Positions 37,007 through 46,184 of a DNA stretch of 64,000 nucleotides are shown piece by piece. The first letter of the stretch is position 1; each line of letters starts with the position of its first letter. Both the position numbers and the translations under genes were made by a program. Below the pieces are notes generated by a model. The model saw only the letters and a list, made by a program, of their open reading frames with translations, made no database searches and was not told the DNA's origin. Source of the stretch: Psychrobacter sp. NG25. Its GTDB lineage: Bacteria; Pseudomonadota; Gammaproteobacteria; Pseudomonadales; Moraxellaceae. The DNA lies in assembly GCF_015234355.1 (NCBI RefSeq), contig NZ_JADGMV010000004.1:124001-188000 (forward strand), written 5' to 3'.

Positions 37007-38074
37007 TTAATTCAGACTTGCCTTTTCAGCCTTACGATAATTAAGTGATGCAACAAATGCCCAACCAATGAAGGTAATGCCGATCAGACCAGTAATGAGT
37101 TCTGGTACATGGAACTTAACCGACAACAGCATGATAATTGCTAATGCACCAATCGCATAATGTGCGCCATGCTCGAGATAGACAAACTCATCAAGCGTAC
37201 CTTTATCGACTAAGAAGATAGTCATAGAGCGTACAAACATCGCACCAATGGCAAGACCCAACATGATGACAATAACGTCGTTGGTAATGGCAAATGCACC
37301 AATAACACCATCAAAACTGAATGAAGCATCAAGAACTTCTAAGTATAAGAAACCGATGATACCGCCTTTCATGATAGCGCTAGTCGCCGCAGCACCCGAA
37401 CCGCTTTCTTCGTTCTCTAAGCCTTCTTCGAGATCACCTTCGAGCATGCCAGAGACAACCTGTACGCCAAGATAAACGAGAATACCCCAGACACCTGCAA
37501 TTAAGACGGCACCCGACTGCTCAGCGCTGGCCCATGATACGGCAATCATTAAGACAATGAGAGCGACAAACACGCTCATAGCATCGACTTTGCCAAGCTT
37601 AGCCAAACGGCTCTCTAGCCAATCAAACCAATGGACTTCTTTTTCATCAAAAATGAAGTTCAAGAAAACCAATAGTAGGAAAATACCACCAAATGCTGAG
37701 ATTTCAGCGTGATGCGCCATTAGTCTGGCTGAGTATTCTTCTGGTTGATACAGCGCTAGATTGATAACTTCCATCATGCCAAGATCAGCGGTAACCGCGA
37801 CGATGACAATAGGGAAGACCAAGCGCATACCAAATACTGCAATCAAAATACCAACGGTTAAAAATATCTTCTTCCAAAATTCGTCCCAGCCCTTGAGAAC
37901 TGAAGCGTTGACCACCGCATTATCAAACGATAATGAAATCTCCATGACGGCCAAAATAGCGGTAATAGATAAGGTGGATATCATGCCACCCATACCGCCA
38001 TGTGAATATCCCCACCATGCCGCTACCGCTAGGGCAATAGCTGTGAAGATAAAATCTAAATAAAAATGTCTCAT
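37007..38074 (-). CDS. DUF475 / TerC-family integral membrane protein
   Basis: 355 residues with about nine membrane helices. The hallmark of the TerC/LysE-type family is present twice: VMEISLSFDNAVVNASVLKG and LEVLDASFSFDGVIGAFAIT, with acidic residues inside helices, suited to metal-ion transport or sensing. The length fits DUF475 rather than classical TerC. ATG 38074 is chosen for AGGATG 5 nt upstream; the frame from 38155 has no support. TerC proteins are the membrane partners of TerD assemblies. Confidence 0.9.
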   Translation of the reverse strand: MRHFYLDFIFTAIALAVAAWWGYSHGGMGGMISTLSITAILAVMEISLSFDNAVVNASVLKGWDEFWKKIFLTVGILIAVFGMRLVFPIVIVAVTADLGMMEVINLALYQPEEYSARLMAHHAEISAFGGIFLLLVFLNFIFDEKEVHWFDWLESRLAKLGKVDAMSVFVALIVLMIAVSWASAEQSGAVLIAGVWGILVYLGVQVVSGMLEGDLEEGLENEESGSGAAATSAIMKGGIIGFLYLEVLDASFSFDGVIGAFAITNDVIVIMLGLAIGAMFVRSMTIFLVDKGTLDEFVYLEHGAHYAIGALAIIMLLSVKFHVPELITGLIGITFIGWAFVASLNYRKAEKASLN

Positions 38075-38301
38075 GACACATCCTGTCTGGTTGCGTAAAG
38101 CTAAGGTCGGCCTATTATAGACACAAACTGCAAAAAAGTGGTTATTGCTAACCACCTTTGATAGGTAATTCTAAACGAAACGCAGAGCATTACTAGTCAT
38201 TTGGTCACTATAAATTGTGACTATTTGCAACTATGTCAGCTTTACGTTTTAGACGTGATAACGACGATTGATAAGCACCTAAATGTTAATAGAATAGGGT
38301 T

Positions 38302-38877
38302 TTAAATATCAACGCCATATTGCTGACACATCGCCTGTAGACCACCTGAATAGCCTTGACCAACGGCGCGGAATTTCCATTCACCGTTATGGCGATATAC
38401 TTCACCAAATACCATTGCCGTCTCGACAGAGTAGTCTTCAGCCAAATCAAAACGCACGACTTCGGTGCCTGTTTCTTCATTAACGACACGGATAAAGGCG
38501 TTAGCTACTTGACCAAAATTTTGACTACGTGCCGCAGCATCATGGATAGTCACGGTGACGACGATTTTGTCGACATCAGCGGGTACTTGAGTTAGGTTTA
38601 CTTTGATGACTTCATCATCACCATCACCTTCGCCAGTACGGTTATCACCAGTATGTTCAACGGCACCATTGTCAGATTTAAGCTGGTTATAAAAGATGAA
38701 GTCATGGTCACCGCGCACTTTACCAGCACCACTTAGCAAGAATACGCTTGCATCAAGATCAAACTCTGCGCCTGATGTGGCACGCTCATCCCAGCCAAGA
38801 CCGATAAGTAGCTTGGTTAGGTTTGGATCCGTTTTGGTTAGCGATAAGTTACCGCCTTTATTAAGTGATAAAGCCAT
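38302..38877 (-). CDS. terD: Tellurium resistance protein TerD
   Basis: 191 residues. [17 protein letters not shown] is followed by [44 protein letters not shown] (calcium ligands) and [34 protein letters not shown], close to E. coli TerD throughout. It lies 227 bp upstream of the TerC-like gene on the same strand and may be co-transcribed. Confidence 0.9.
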   Translation of the reverse strand: MALSLNKGGNLSLTKTDPNLTKLLIGLGWDERATSGAEFDLDASVFLLSGAGKVRGDHDFIFYNQLKSDNGAVEHTGDNRTGEGDGDDEVIKVNLTQVPADVDKIVVTVTIHDAAARSQNFGQVANAFIRVVNEETGTEVVRFDLAEDYSVETAMVFGEVYRHNGEWKFRAVGQGYSGGLQAMCQQYGVDI

Positions 38878-39214
38878 GAGAATATCCTTGTTATTAGAGT
38901 AGGGAGAGGTGCAATATTAAAGCAATAACTATGCAAAGAAGTACAGCTAAGCGAGAAAAATCGATAGTGGGATTAACATTATCAAAAAATTATCGCCGCA
39001 AAACTATTGCTTAATAACGCCCTATCATAACAACAAAAAATGACCCAATCAAAGCTGATTGGGTCATTGTTATGTTTCATAAAAAATTGAGCGTAAAACT
39101 TAAGATTTAGTGGCTTACTAGATGACCGTTTATATGATTAGTCATCTATAAATTCTTATCTAAAAGCTGTCATTTAAAAGCTCTGATGATAGGCCTAAAA
39201 TTATGGACTGTCGC
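38878..39214. other. Intergenic region rlmKL / terD (337 bp)
   Basis: Holds the rlmKL terminator at 39035-39068 and presumably the terD promoter; nothing more is seen. Confidence 0.5.
39035..39068 (-). terminator. Terminator downstream of rlmKL
   Basis: TGACCCAATC / GATTGGGTCA hairpin followed on the minus strand by T6. It isolates rlmKL from the Ter island. Confidence 0.85.
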
Positions 39215-41521
39215 TTAGAAACTCTGACGATGGCGAATCTCAAAGCTCTGATGAATTGGTTTTTTGATATTGAAATCAAAGCCAATAGTCTTTTGCGTAA
39301 TCTCAACAATATCGTAGCGCTCAGTCAACTGCTCATCTAGCTCAAAGCGAGTAAAGTTGTTTGAGAAGTACAACACACCATCTGATGTCAGGCGATTCAT
39401 CGCACGATTGATAAGGGCAGCATGGTCACGCTGTACATCAAAAGTACCTTGAAACTTTTTAGAGTTTGAAAAGGTCGGTGGATCAATGAAGATAATATCG
39501 AACTGCTCGGTATTGTCTTTAATCCATTCGAAGATGTCAGCAGCAACGAACTGGTATTTATTGCGGCTAACGTCCAAGCCATTGAGTACAAAGTTCTGTT
39601 TGCCCCAATCTAGATAGTTCTGTGACAAATCGACACTGGTGACTTTTTTCGCGCCAGCCAATGCAGCGTGAACACTCGCCGTACAAGTATAAGCAAATAA
39701 GTTCAATACCGCCTTGCCGCGACTGTTGTCCTTGATACGGGCACGCATGTTACGGTGATCGATGAACAGACCAGTATCAAGATAATCTGTAAAATTCACG
39801 TAAAGATAAGCGCCGTCTTCGCGCGCAACATGAAACTTGCCACGTTTTTCTGTGGTGTTCTGCTTGCTATATTGATCATTACCAGACTGGCGTGCACGCG
39901 TTTTGATAAAGATTTGTTCGCGGTTAATACCAAACACTTCACGGATACCCATCAATGCCAAGTTAAAGCGCTTTTTAGCTGTCTCAGGCGGGATAGTTTT
40001 TGGTGGTGCATACTCTTGTACATGCGCGTAGTCACCGTATAAATCGATCGCGACTTTGAAATCTGGCAGGTCAGCATCGTAGACACGTACATTACTGACG
40101 TTGTCTTTTTTCGCCAGTTTCTTCAGTTTAGCCAGATTTTTTTGCAAGCGGTTGATGAAGTCTTGTCCATCTTCTACTTCAATCTCACGTTTCTCAAAGC
40201 GACTCACGAGGTTGCCCGTTTGTCCAGCAATTAGGGTGCCATAGCGGAAATAAACGGTGATAGCACCATTATGACAACGCAACGTTTTTGGTTCTTTGAT
40301 CGGTAAGATATCGACTTGTTCGACATGAGATGCCAGTATGCCAAGCATCGGATCAACGCCACTACCGGCAAAGCTATCTTGCAAAATAAGACCAATCGCT
40401 TGATATAACGGCTTAATCATTTCCTCATCACCCAAACGCTCACCATAAGGTGGGTTGGTGATAATTAAAGGATTGCTCAATCGACCATCACTGACGAGGG
40501 GACTTAATACAGCACCCAACTGGTCAAGGGCGCGAGTCTCGATATCGAGTAGCGGGAGTAAATCTTGTAAACCTGCGGCAATGATATTTTTTTCTGTGGC
40601 AAGAATTGCACCACTATCAGCGTCGAAACCTAAGATTAGCGGTAGGGTGTCAGGCTGCTCGTTTGCAATCTCCAACGCTTCGCGGAAACGTGTCTGTGCA
40701 TCATTGATCATTTCTTGCCAGAGCACATCGTCATGATGCTGCCATTGATAAAAACCAAATTGATTGGCGGCCTTATCGATACCAACCGCATAATCACAAT
40801 GCATGAGTAGCGCTTCAATGATGAACGTTCCAGAGCCACACATAGGGTCGATTAATGCATTGTAGAAAGGCGCATTACCATCTTCGTTCTTTTTGTGCCA
40901 GCCTGCGCTATAGAGAAGGGCAGCCGCCAAGTTTTCTTTGAGTGGTGCCTCGGTCATCGCCACACGATAACCACGGCGATGTAGGCTGGTACCTGATAAA
41001 TCTAAATACAGCTCAGCTTGCTTGTCATTCACGGTCGCAAAAATAGAAAAATCTGGATTTTTGCTATCGACGTTAGGGCGGCTGTCATAAACTTCATTAA
41101 ATGTATCGGCAATCGCATCTTTAATACGCAGCATCGCAAACTGCTGGCTGACGGCAACGCGCTTGTCTACAGAGAGACGAATCGCAAACGTTTGCTCCAA
41201 GCTAAACTGCTCAGTCCAATTGACTGATTTTGCCAACCCATAAATTTGCTCAGCTACATCGTACTCGGCATTGATGTTTTTACGTTTAATCAGCATTAAC
41301 ACACGAGAGGCGACTCGTGACCAAAGACAGATAGTATATAGGTCGCGTAAAGTACCCGTAACCGCTAAACGGCCCGTACTTTTGACTTCGCTGGCAATAC
41401 CAAAACTGGTCAGTTCGGTCTGTAGCGGTGCCTCAAGCCCATCGGCACAAGTGATGATAAGGTCAAGCGACAACTCTGGCGAAGCTGCTACTAAAGTTGA
41501 GGGCGCGGTTGTTTCGGTCAT
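39215..41521 (-). CDS. rlmL: Bifunctional 23S rRNA methyltransferase RlmK/RlmL
   Basis: Makes m2G2445 (RlmL part) and m7G2069 (RlmK part) in 23S rRNA. The 768 residues comprise an N-terminal ferredoxin-like/THUMP region, an RlmL methyltransferase with NPPYGERLGDE (about 358-368) and SAM site IDPMCGSGTFIIEAL, and a C-terminal RlmK methyltransferase with VLNLFAYTCTASVHAALAGAKKV and IFIDPPTFSNSK. It is longer than E. coli RlmKL (702). Monocistronic. Confidence 0.94.
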   Translation of the reverse strand: MTETTAPSTLVAASPELSLDLIITCADGLEAPLQTELTSFGIASEVKSTGRLAVTGTLRDLYTICLWSRVASRVLMLIKRKNINAEYDVAEQIYGLAKSVNWTEQFSLEQTFAIRLSVDKRVAVSQQFAMLRIKDAIADTFNEVYDSRPNVDSKNPDFSIFATVNDKQAELYLDLSGTSLHRRGYRVAMTEAPLKENLAAALLYSAGWHKKNEDGNAPFYNALIDPMCGSGTFIIEALLMHCDYAVGIDKAANQFGFYQWQHHDDVLWQEMINDAQTRFREALEIANEQPDTLPLILGFDADSGAILATEKNIIAAGLQDLLPLLDIETRALDQLGAVLSPLVSDGRLSNPLIITNPPYGERLGDEEMIKPLYQAIGLILQDSFAGSGVDPMLGILASHVEQVDILPIKEPKTLRCHNGAITVYFRYGTLIAGQTGNLVSRFEKREIEVEDGQDFINRLQKNLAKLKKLAKKDNVSNVRVYDADLPDFKVAIDLYGDYAHVQEYAPPKTIPPETAKKRFNLALMGIREVFGINREQIFIKTRARQSGNDQYSKQNTTEKRGKFHVAREDGAYLYVNFTDYLDTGLFIDHRNMRARIKDNSRGKAVLNLFAYTCTASVHAALAGAKKVTSVDLSQNYLDWGKQNFVLNGLDVSRNKYQFVAADIFEWIKDNTEQFDIIFIDPPTFSNSKKFQGTFDVQRDHAALINRAMNRLTSDGVLYFSNNFTRFELDEQLTERYDIVEITQKTIGFDFNIKKPIHQSFEIRHRQSF

Positions 41522-41709
41522 ACGGATACCTGTGGGCTAAATTGATAATTAATGCACATCATAAAATAAGATGTTTAACCGACAATTTTACCATATTTCA
41601 ATAAATTTAGTTTAAAAGCTATCTAGGATTATAAGATTGAATGTCACGGTGTTCAATAAACCAGTAATAAACTGGTAAGTTAACGCAATATTTGTTCTAT
41701 ACTAAAAAA

Positions 41710-42345
41710 ATGGAGACGATAACCACAGTAATCGTAGCAGACAACCATCCAATATTTTTGGAAGGGTTGATGCTTTTGCTTGCACGTGTGGAATGGCTAG
41801 ATATTGTAGGCCATGCGACTGATGGCGATCGAACATTACATCTAATAGAACAGTATGAGCCAGATATTGTCTTAATGAATGTCACGATGTCTGGTATAGA
41901 TGTCGAAAACATCGTTCTCTCGGTTGAAAAGCAATCACTCATCACGCAATTGATTGCATTGACTACTGTCAATGATGGCGCTAAAGCACAGCAATTACTC
42001 AATATTGGATTGTCAGGTTATGTGTTAAAAAATACGGCCTTTATAGATTTATTAGCCATTATCAAGCAGGTTCGTACAGGCAAAAAATTCATATCCCCAT
42101 CATTACTGGCCAGTCTGAAACCTATCATAGCCAAAATTAATAAACCTCAACTCACTGTACGTGAAATCGAAGTGCTAACCTGCATTGTAAAAGGGGATAG
42201 CAACAAAAAAATCGCACGCGATCTCGGTATCTCCCAGCGAACCGTTTGCTTTCATATGAGCAACTGCCTTAGAAAGCTAGAAGTTTCTAACCGCACACAC
42301 GCCATAGTACAAGCGGTCAATCATGGGTTGATTGATATAAATTAA
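41710..42345 (+). CDS. LuxR/FixJ-type response regulator with atypical receiver
   Basis: 211 residues from ATG 41710; TTG 41692 is an alternative, and neither has a clear Shine-Dalgarno. The N-terminal receiver begins TTVIVADNHPIFLEGL and the C-terminal LuxR-type HTH is LTVREIEVLTCIVKGDSNKKIARDLGISQRTVCFHMSNCLRKL. The residue normally phosphorylated is Asn57 (VLMNVTMSG instead of VLMDVxMPG). The first acidic-pocket pair is D11-N12, while K107 (YVLKN) and T85/T86 are kept. No kinase gene is adjacent. It could work without phosphorylation. Confidence 0.85.
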   Translation: METITTVIVADNHPIFLEGLMLLLARVEWLDIVGHATDGDRTLHLIEQYEPDIVLMNVTMSGIDVENIVLSVEKQSLITQLIALTTVNDGAKAQQLLNIGLSGYVLKNTAFIDLLAIIKQVRTGKKFISPSLLASLKPIIAKINKPQLTVREIEVLTCIVKGDSNKKIARDLGISQRTVCFHMSNCLRKLEVSNRTHAIVQAVNHGLIDIN

Positions 42346-42412
42346 CTCAGCATGGCTATGTAGTAGCAAGGTGCTGGTACAGCGTTACTTTTAGTACTTT
42401 TAGTACTTTCTT

Positions 42413-42868
42413 CTATTGTTCTCGATTGGGTCTCAATTTAAGGTTTGTGGGCTCTTTCTTCTCTTTCAGTGTGTCAGGGTTTTCTATTGTTTCTCTCTCC
42501 GTTTTACTTACTGTAAATTCATGACGCGGTACAGCCGCTTTTAAGATGCCGTTGCGATTGGGCTTCTTGTTTTTGCGAGAAGTGCTCCAGTTATGATCTT
42601 TTAATGTCATATCGTCGTTATCATATTCTTCAGGATTTAGGTCATGATCTGAACGTGAACGATGATGAGTACTTTGTATGATTTCATCTGAATCAGAACT
42701 GGCTGTTGATGGAATGGGTCTGTCAGATGATAGAGTTTGCGATGTGATAGAAGGGCTGATTGAAATATCTTGTACGATCACCTTACCACCGCCGGGACCG
42801 GCAAATGCCATAGTAGACAGTAGTGGCACCATGCTAATACCTATCAGTGTTTTTGTTACTATTTTCAT
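42413..42868 (-). CDS. Hypothetical exported protein
   Basis: 151 residues from ATG 42868, chosen for AAGGAG 8 nt upstream and the signal peptide that begins there (TLIGISMVPLLSTMAFA, cleavage near residue 23). The mature part starts GPGGGKVIVQDISISPS and is then hydrophilic, Ser/Asp/Lys/Arg-rich and likely disordered. No family recognised. It faces away from the next secreted protein gene. Confidence 0.65.
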   Translation of the reverse strand: MKIVTKTLIGISMVPLLSTMAFAGPGGGKVIVQDISISPSITSQTLSSDRPIPSTASSDSDEIIQSTHHRSRSDHDLNPEEYDNDDMTLKDHNWSTSRKNKKPNRNGILKAAVPRHEFTVSKTERETIENPDTLKEKKEPTNLKLRPNREQ

Positions 42869-43150
42869 AGTATTACTCCTTAGAATCATCCAATGATAAA
42901 GTAAGGTAACCCTCATATTGATAGAGTCGATAGCTACCTGAGACTACCTAAAAAACGTTCTATATACCTGATTATCATAGCAAGTACTCATGACAATTGT
43001 ACCTGTAGAACTCTACAGTTATGTCTGTTATGAGATTGGTTTACAGTGATGGATAGCCCACTATTTTGTTATTAGATGATATAAAAATAGCGGTACAACT
43101 GAGATAGACGGGTGAAAAGCCGAGATAAATAAATATGGAGCGTGACCATT

Positions 43151-43663
43151 ATGAAAATGCCGGTGATATTATTTTTATTATTGACTGTGCCTGCTGTTAC
43201 TGCACAAGCGCAAGATAAAGTTGCTTATATTCAACCGAGTAATGTCATATTGAGTTCAGTAGGCGATAAAGCCTGTGATGAGGCATTTGGTGCGGTTAAT
43301 AATGCTGATAAATGCGGAGAGGGTGCCAGTATTTCAGACTCAGGCAATCTCATTTTGAGATCCAGTCAATCTATTCGACAGACTCAGCCACAATCTCTAC
43401 AGATATCACAACCTCAAAATGAGCATCCTAGAGTGGTCTCTGAATCGCTAGAATTTAGCCATCATCAAAGTAGTGAATCGTCGCAAGACATACATGTGCG
43501 CAAAGAGTCGACGCTGATTTCTAAAGTGGCACGCCCGAATCATTATCCAGCTTCGTCAAAGCGCCATAGTAATCGAAAATCTAACAAAGCCACTCATGGT
43601 ATTCAAGACAAAGCAGAGTTGAGTGATGAGCAAATGAAATTGGATTCTTTCAAAAGAGAGTAA
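43151..43663 (+). CDS. Hypothetical exported protein
   Basis: 170 residues from ATG 43151, with GGAG 10 nt upstream; a GTG three codons earlier is too close to that site. Signal peptide MPVILFLLLTVPAVTAQAQ. The mature N-terminal part has two Cys (DKACDEAF, ADKCGEG), and the rest is Ser/Gln/His-rich low complexity. Not recognised. With its divergent neighbour it shares the pattern of a signal peptide plus a disordered tail. Confidence 0.65.
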   Translation: MKMPVILFLLLTVPAVTAQAQDKVAYIQPSNVILSSVGDKACDEAFGAVNNADKCGEGASISDSGNLILRSSQSIRQTQPQSLQISQPQNEHPRVVSESLEFSHHQSSESSQDIHVRKESTLISKVARPNHYPASSKRHSNRKSNKATHGIQDKAELSDEQMKLDSFKRE

Positions 43664-43838
43664 GGTTTCTGATTATCAACTTGACAGAAAATAATTGCTA
43701 GCGATAAATGCATGTTTACGGTTATGTTGAAATATAGCATCATCGGTGTCGGTGAGTGACTTTTAGCCGTAAAGTAATCGAATCGCTCATAAACTATCTG
43801 TTCAGCGAGTATCCACTTAACGGTAGGATAGTACCCTT

Positions 43839-44813
43839 ATGAAACCTTTAATATATTGCTTGCTATTCATCTTATTACCTACGGTCTCTATGGCAACCAT
43901 CTACACCAATCAAGCAATGATAGATAACTTATCAGCCTATGATACTGTTGATGAGACGGATATCGATTCCGTTCTATTAACGGTGATGGATAACACGCCA
44001 AGCATAATGACCGTCTATCCCACCGAAGGGTACTACTATTTTTGGTTTTATCATCATGGCAATTTAATACGCGGTAATCTGCTGTTTAGTCATGATTTAG
44101 TCGCTAAAAATGAAGTATCGTTTGCTTATTATTATGATGTTGAAGGGGAAGGCGGAAGACAGTCTGAAACCCACCATAAAATATATTCGAGTGCAGATGG
44201 CTTAATACTAACCAAGATAGCACCACAGAAGTATCAGTTACATTATAAAGGTATCAATAAAACGGTTGGTTTGAACATTCCAACAAGCGATTATGAGTCT
44301 ATTAGCAATGAAGATTTTTTAGGCAATATGCAAGATGAATCTGGCGTGAAATTTGCGTTTGTGTTCAATCATAAAACCAAGCAATTTTATTATCTATTAG
44401 ACCAGAGCCAAGATTACGAATATTACTATGATGTGTCACCGCATGTTAGCGTAGGTGCTCGAACAGGGTTTGTATATTTTCATGACAACACGACTGTACC
44501 ATCGCGAAAAATACTGGTAGGTATTGTACAAAAAAATTCGTATTTGAATAATTTTTATGACGGGCCGTTTGATCAATTGCCAGATCATAATCTTGGCCGT
44601 ACAGAATTCCAAGATTATATTGTGTTGGCGTATCCGTCGCTGGCAGGAAAGGTAGACAGTCATGGGCATTTCTTAGAGTCAGATAGTACAAGAGTCGCCA
44701 TAGATAATTATGTACACTATACCGATTTAAGCGTCTTTAAATACCTTGAGCAATGTCATGAGCAGTCTATTGAATGCGTACAAAATTTTATTACACTAAC
44801 AGAACAACCATAA
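43839..44813 (+). CDS. Hypothetical exported protein
   Basis: 324 residues with a clear signal peptide (LIYCLLFILLPTVSMA) and no lipobox. The mature protein is rich in Tyr and in short beta-type segments, suggesting a folded periplasmic or surface protein. AGGATAG precedes the ATG. No domain recognised. It lies 175 bp after the previous secreted protein gene on the same strand. Confidence 0.7.
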   Translation: MKPLIYCLLFILLPTVSMATIYTNQAMIDNLSAYDTVDETDIDSVLLTVMDNTPSIMTVYPTEGYYYFWFYHHGNLIRGNLLFSHDLVAKNEVSFAYYYDVEGEGGRQSETHHKIYSSADGLILTKIAPQKYQLHYKGINKTVGLNIPTSDYESISNEDFLGNMQDESGVKFAFVFNHKTKQFYYLLDQSQDYEYYYDVSPHVSVGARTGFVYFHDNTTVPSRKILVGIVQKNSYLNNFYDGPFDQLPDHNLGRTEFQDYIVLAYPSLAGKVDSHGHFLESDSTRVAIDNYVHYTDLSVFKYLEQCHEQSIECVQNFITLTEQP

Positions 44814-44836
44814 ACTATTATTGGTTTTATTTGATA

Positions 44837-46045
44837 TTAAGGCTGAATGTTGTTTTCAGGGTGGATATGACTGTCTGGTGCTACCCGTTGTGTCGTCGTT
44901 GCAAACGGTTTAGTTGCGATAGGGTAGTCGACGTCTTTTGGCATCAGCAAACGCATATGTGGATAAGGGGTTGAGATGTTTGCTGCATCGAAAGCGCACT
45001 TGATATCTTCTCTCAAATGTTCTTTGATTTTCGGCATACGTGCCACAGCGGCTGGCTTAACCCAAAAACGTACGATAAAGAACACACCATACTCACCAAT
45101 CTCTGCCACGGTGGCCGAGGTTTCAGGACGGCTAAGTACCACCTCGGTGTCGGTAAGCACTTGCAAGATTTCCTTACGGGCAGTGTCAATATCATCTTCG
45201 AAAGCAATACGTACACGAACATCAAAGCGTATGAAGTTCTTGGAGGTTAGGTTGATTACCTCAGAGGAAGCAACATTAGAATTCGGGATAATGACAGTGA
45301 TATTGTCTCGAGTCAAAATATGAGTGGTACGTAAGGCGATAAGTACCACACGGCCCTCATTCTCATTGATATGAATCCAGTCGCCAACTTGAAAGGACTG
45401 CTCAAGTAAAATAGTAATACCAGCGATAAAGTTAGCAAGCGTCGATTGAGCAGCAAAACCAACTGCTAGACCTACAATACCCAAACCCGCTACTAGTGAG
45501 ACGATATCAAAGCCAAACTGCGCCATAACGCTGGCAAGTCCGAGTACCAATAGCAGCACGGACAAGATGTTTTTGAGGAGCTGCTCTATGGAGGCGTTGA
45601 GGCCATAATGCTGTAACACTCTATGGATAATTTGCCCTGAAGAGGCCCAAAGCACATAGTAGATACCGGCCCACGTACTGGCCTTTGCCGTCGCTTTGAT
45701 GGTATCTGGTTCAAAGTAAATCTGACTCATGATAGCGATTAAGCTAGCTACAACCCAGATATAGCGCAGCACTGAGCGTACAATTTTGGTTCGACGCTCA
45801 TTTAAACGTATCTTCGCTTTGCTTTGTTTGAGGATATAAATAGCCAACCAATAAAAAAATCCTAATACTGCAAGCAGTATTAGGATTTTGATGCCAGTAC
45901 TTGCCAGATCCACTGCTTGAGATGACCAGTCAAGTGACTCTTCATCTGCAGATCCACCAAGCGCAAGATAGAGGCTAGTATGGAGATCACGTATGATCTC
46001 TTTGAAAAAATCAGTAATACTAGCGATTGGCATTTTTTGGTCCAT
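44837..46045 (-). CDS. Small-conductance mechanosensitive channel family protein (MscS)
   Basis: 402 residues. Membrane helices lie around residues 45-68, 90-110 and 125-140, followed by the pore-lining helix region VSLVAGLGIVGLAVGFAAQSTLANFIAGI and the MscS beta domain FQVGDWIHINENEGRVVLIALRTTHILT. It opens under membrane tension to release solutes. The first helix (around residue 60) is encoded partly by a perfect palindrome that looks like an intrinsic terminator. No clear ribosome binding site is seen before the ATG. Confidence 0.9.
   Translation of the reverse strand: MDQKMPIASITDFFKEIIRDLHTSLYLALGGSADEESLDWSSQAVDLASTGIKILILLAVLGFFYWLAIYILKQSKAKIRLNERRTKIVRSVLRYIWVVASLIAIMSQIYFEPDTIKATAKASTWAGIYYVLWASSGQIIHRVLQHYGLNASIEQLLKNILSVLLLVLGLASVMAQFGFDIVSLVAGLGIVGLAVGFAAQSTLANFIAGITILLEQSFQVGDWIHINENEGRVVLIALRTTHILTRDNITVIIPNSNVASSEVINLTSKNFIRFDVRVRIAFEDDIDTARKEILQVLTDTEVVLSRPETSATVAEIGEYGVFFIVRFWVKPAAVARMPKIKEHLREDIKCAFDAANISTPYPHMRLLMPKDVDYPIATKPFATTTQRVAPDSHIHPENNIQP
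45856..45889 (-). terminator. Terminator-like perfect palindrome inside mscS
   Basis: 16-bp arms AAAATCCTAATACTGC and GCAGTATTAGGATTTT with a 2-nt centre, followed on the coding strand by a run of T (seven in total). In frame it encodes KILILLAVLGFF of the first membrane helix. Whether it stops transcription is unknown. Confidence 0.5.
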
Positions 46046-46184
46046 GCAGATTCTGGTATATGCAAAGTATTTAACATAAGGTATAGGATTATAAGTTACC
46101 TTAAATCATCAGTGCAATCAAACATAAGAGATGTGCTGATTGACACTGAGTATACCTGTTTTGCAGGTGCGACTGAGCTGATAA

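Noticed and set aside
42375-42410. Short direct repeats of TTTTAGTAC after the LuxR-type regulator gene
   Set aside because: Only two to three 9-mers, without secondary structure or a related site elsewhere.
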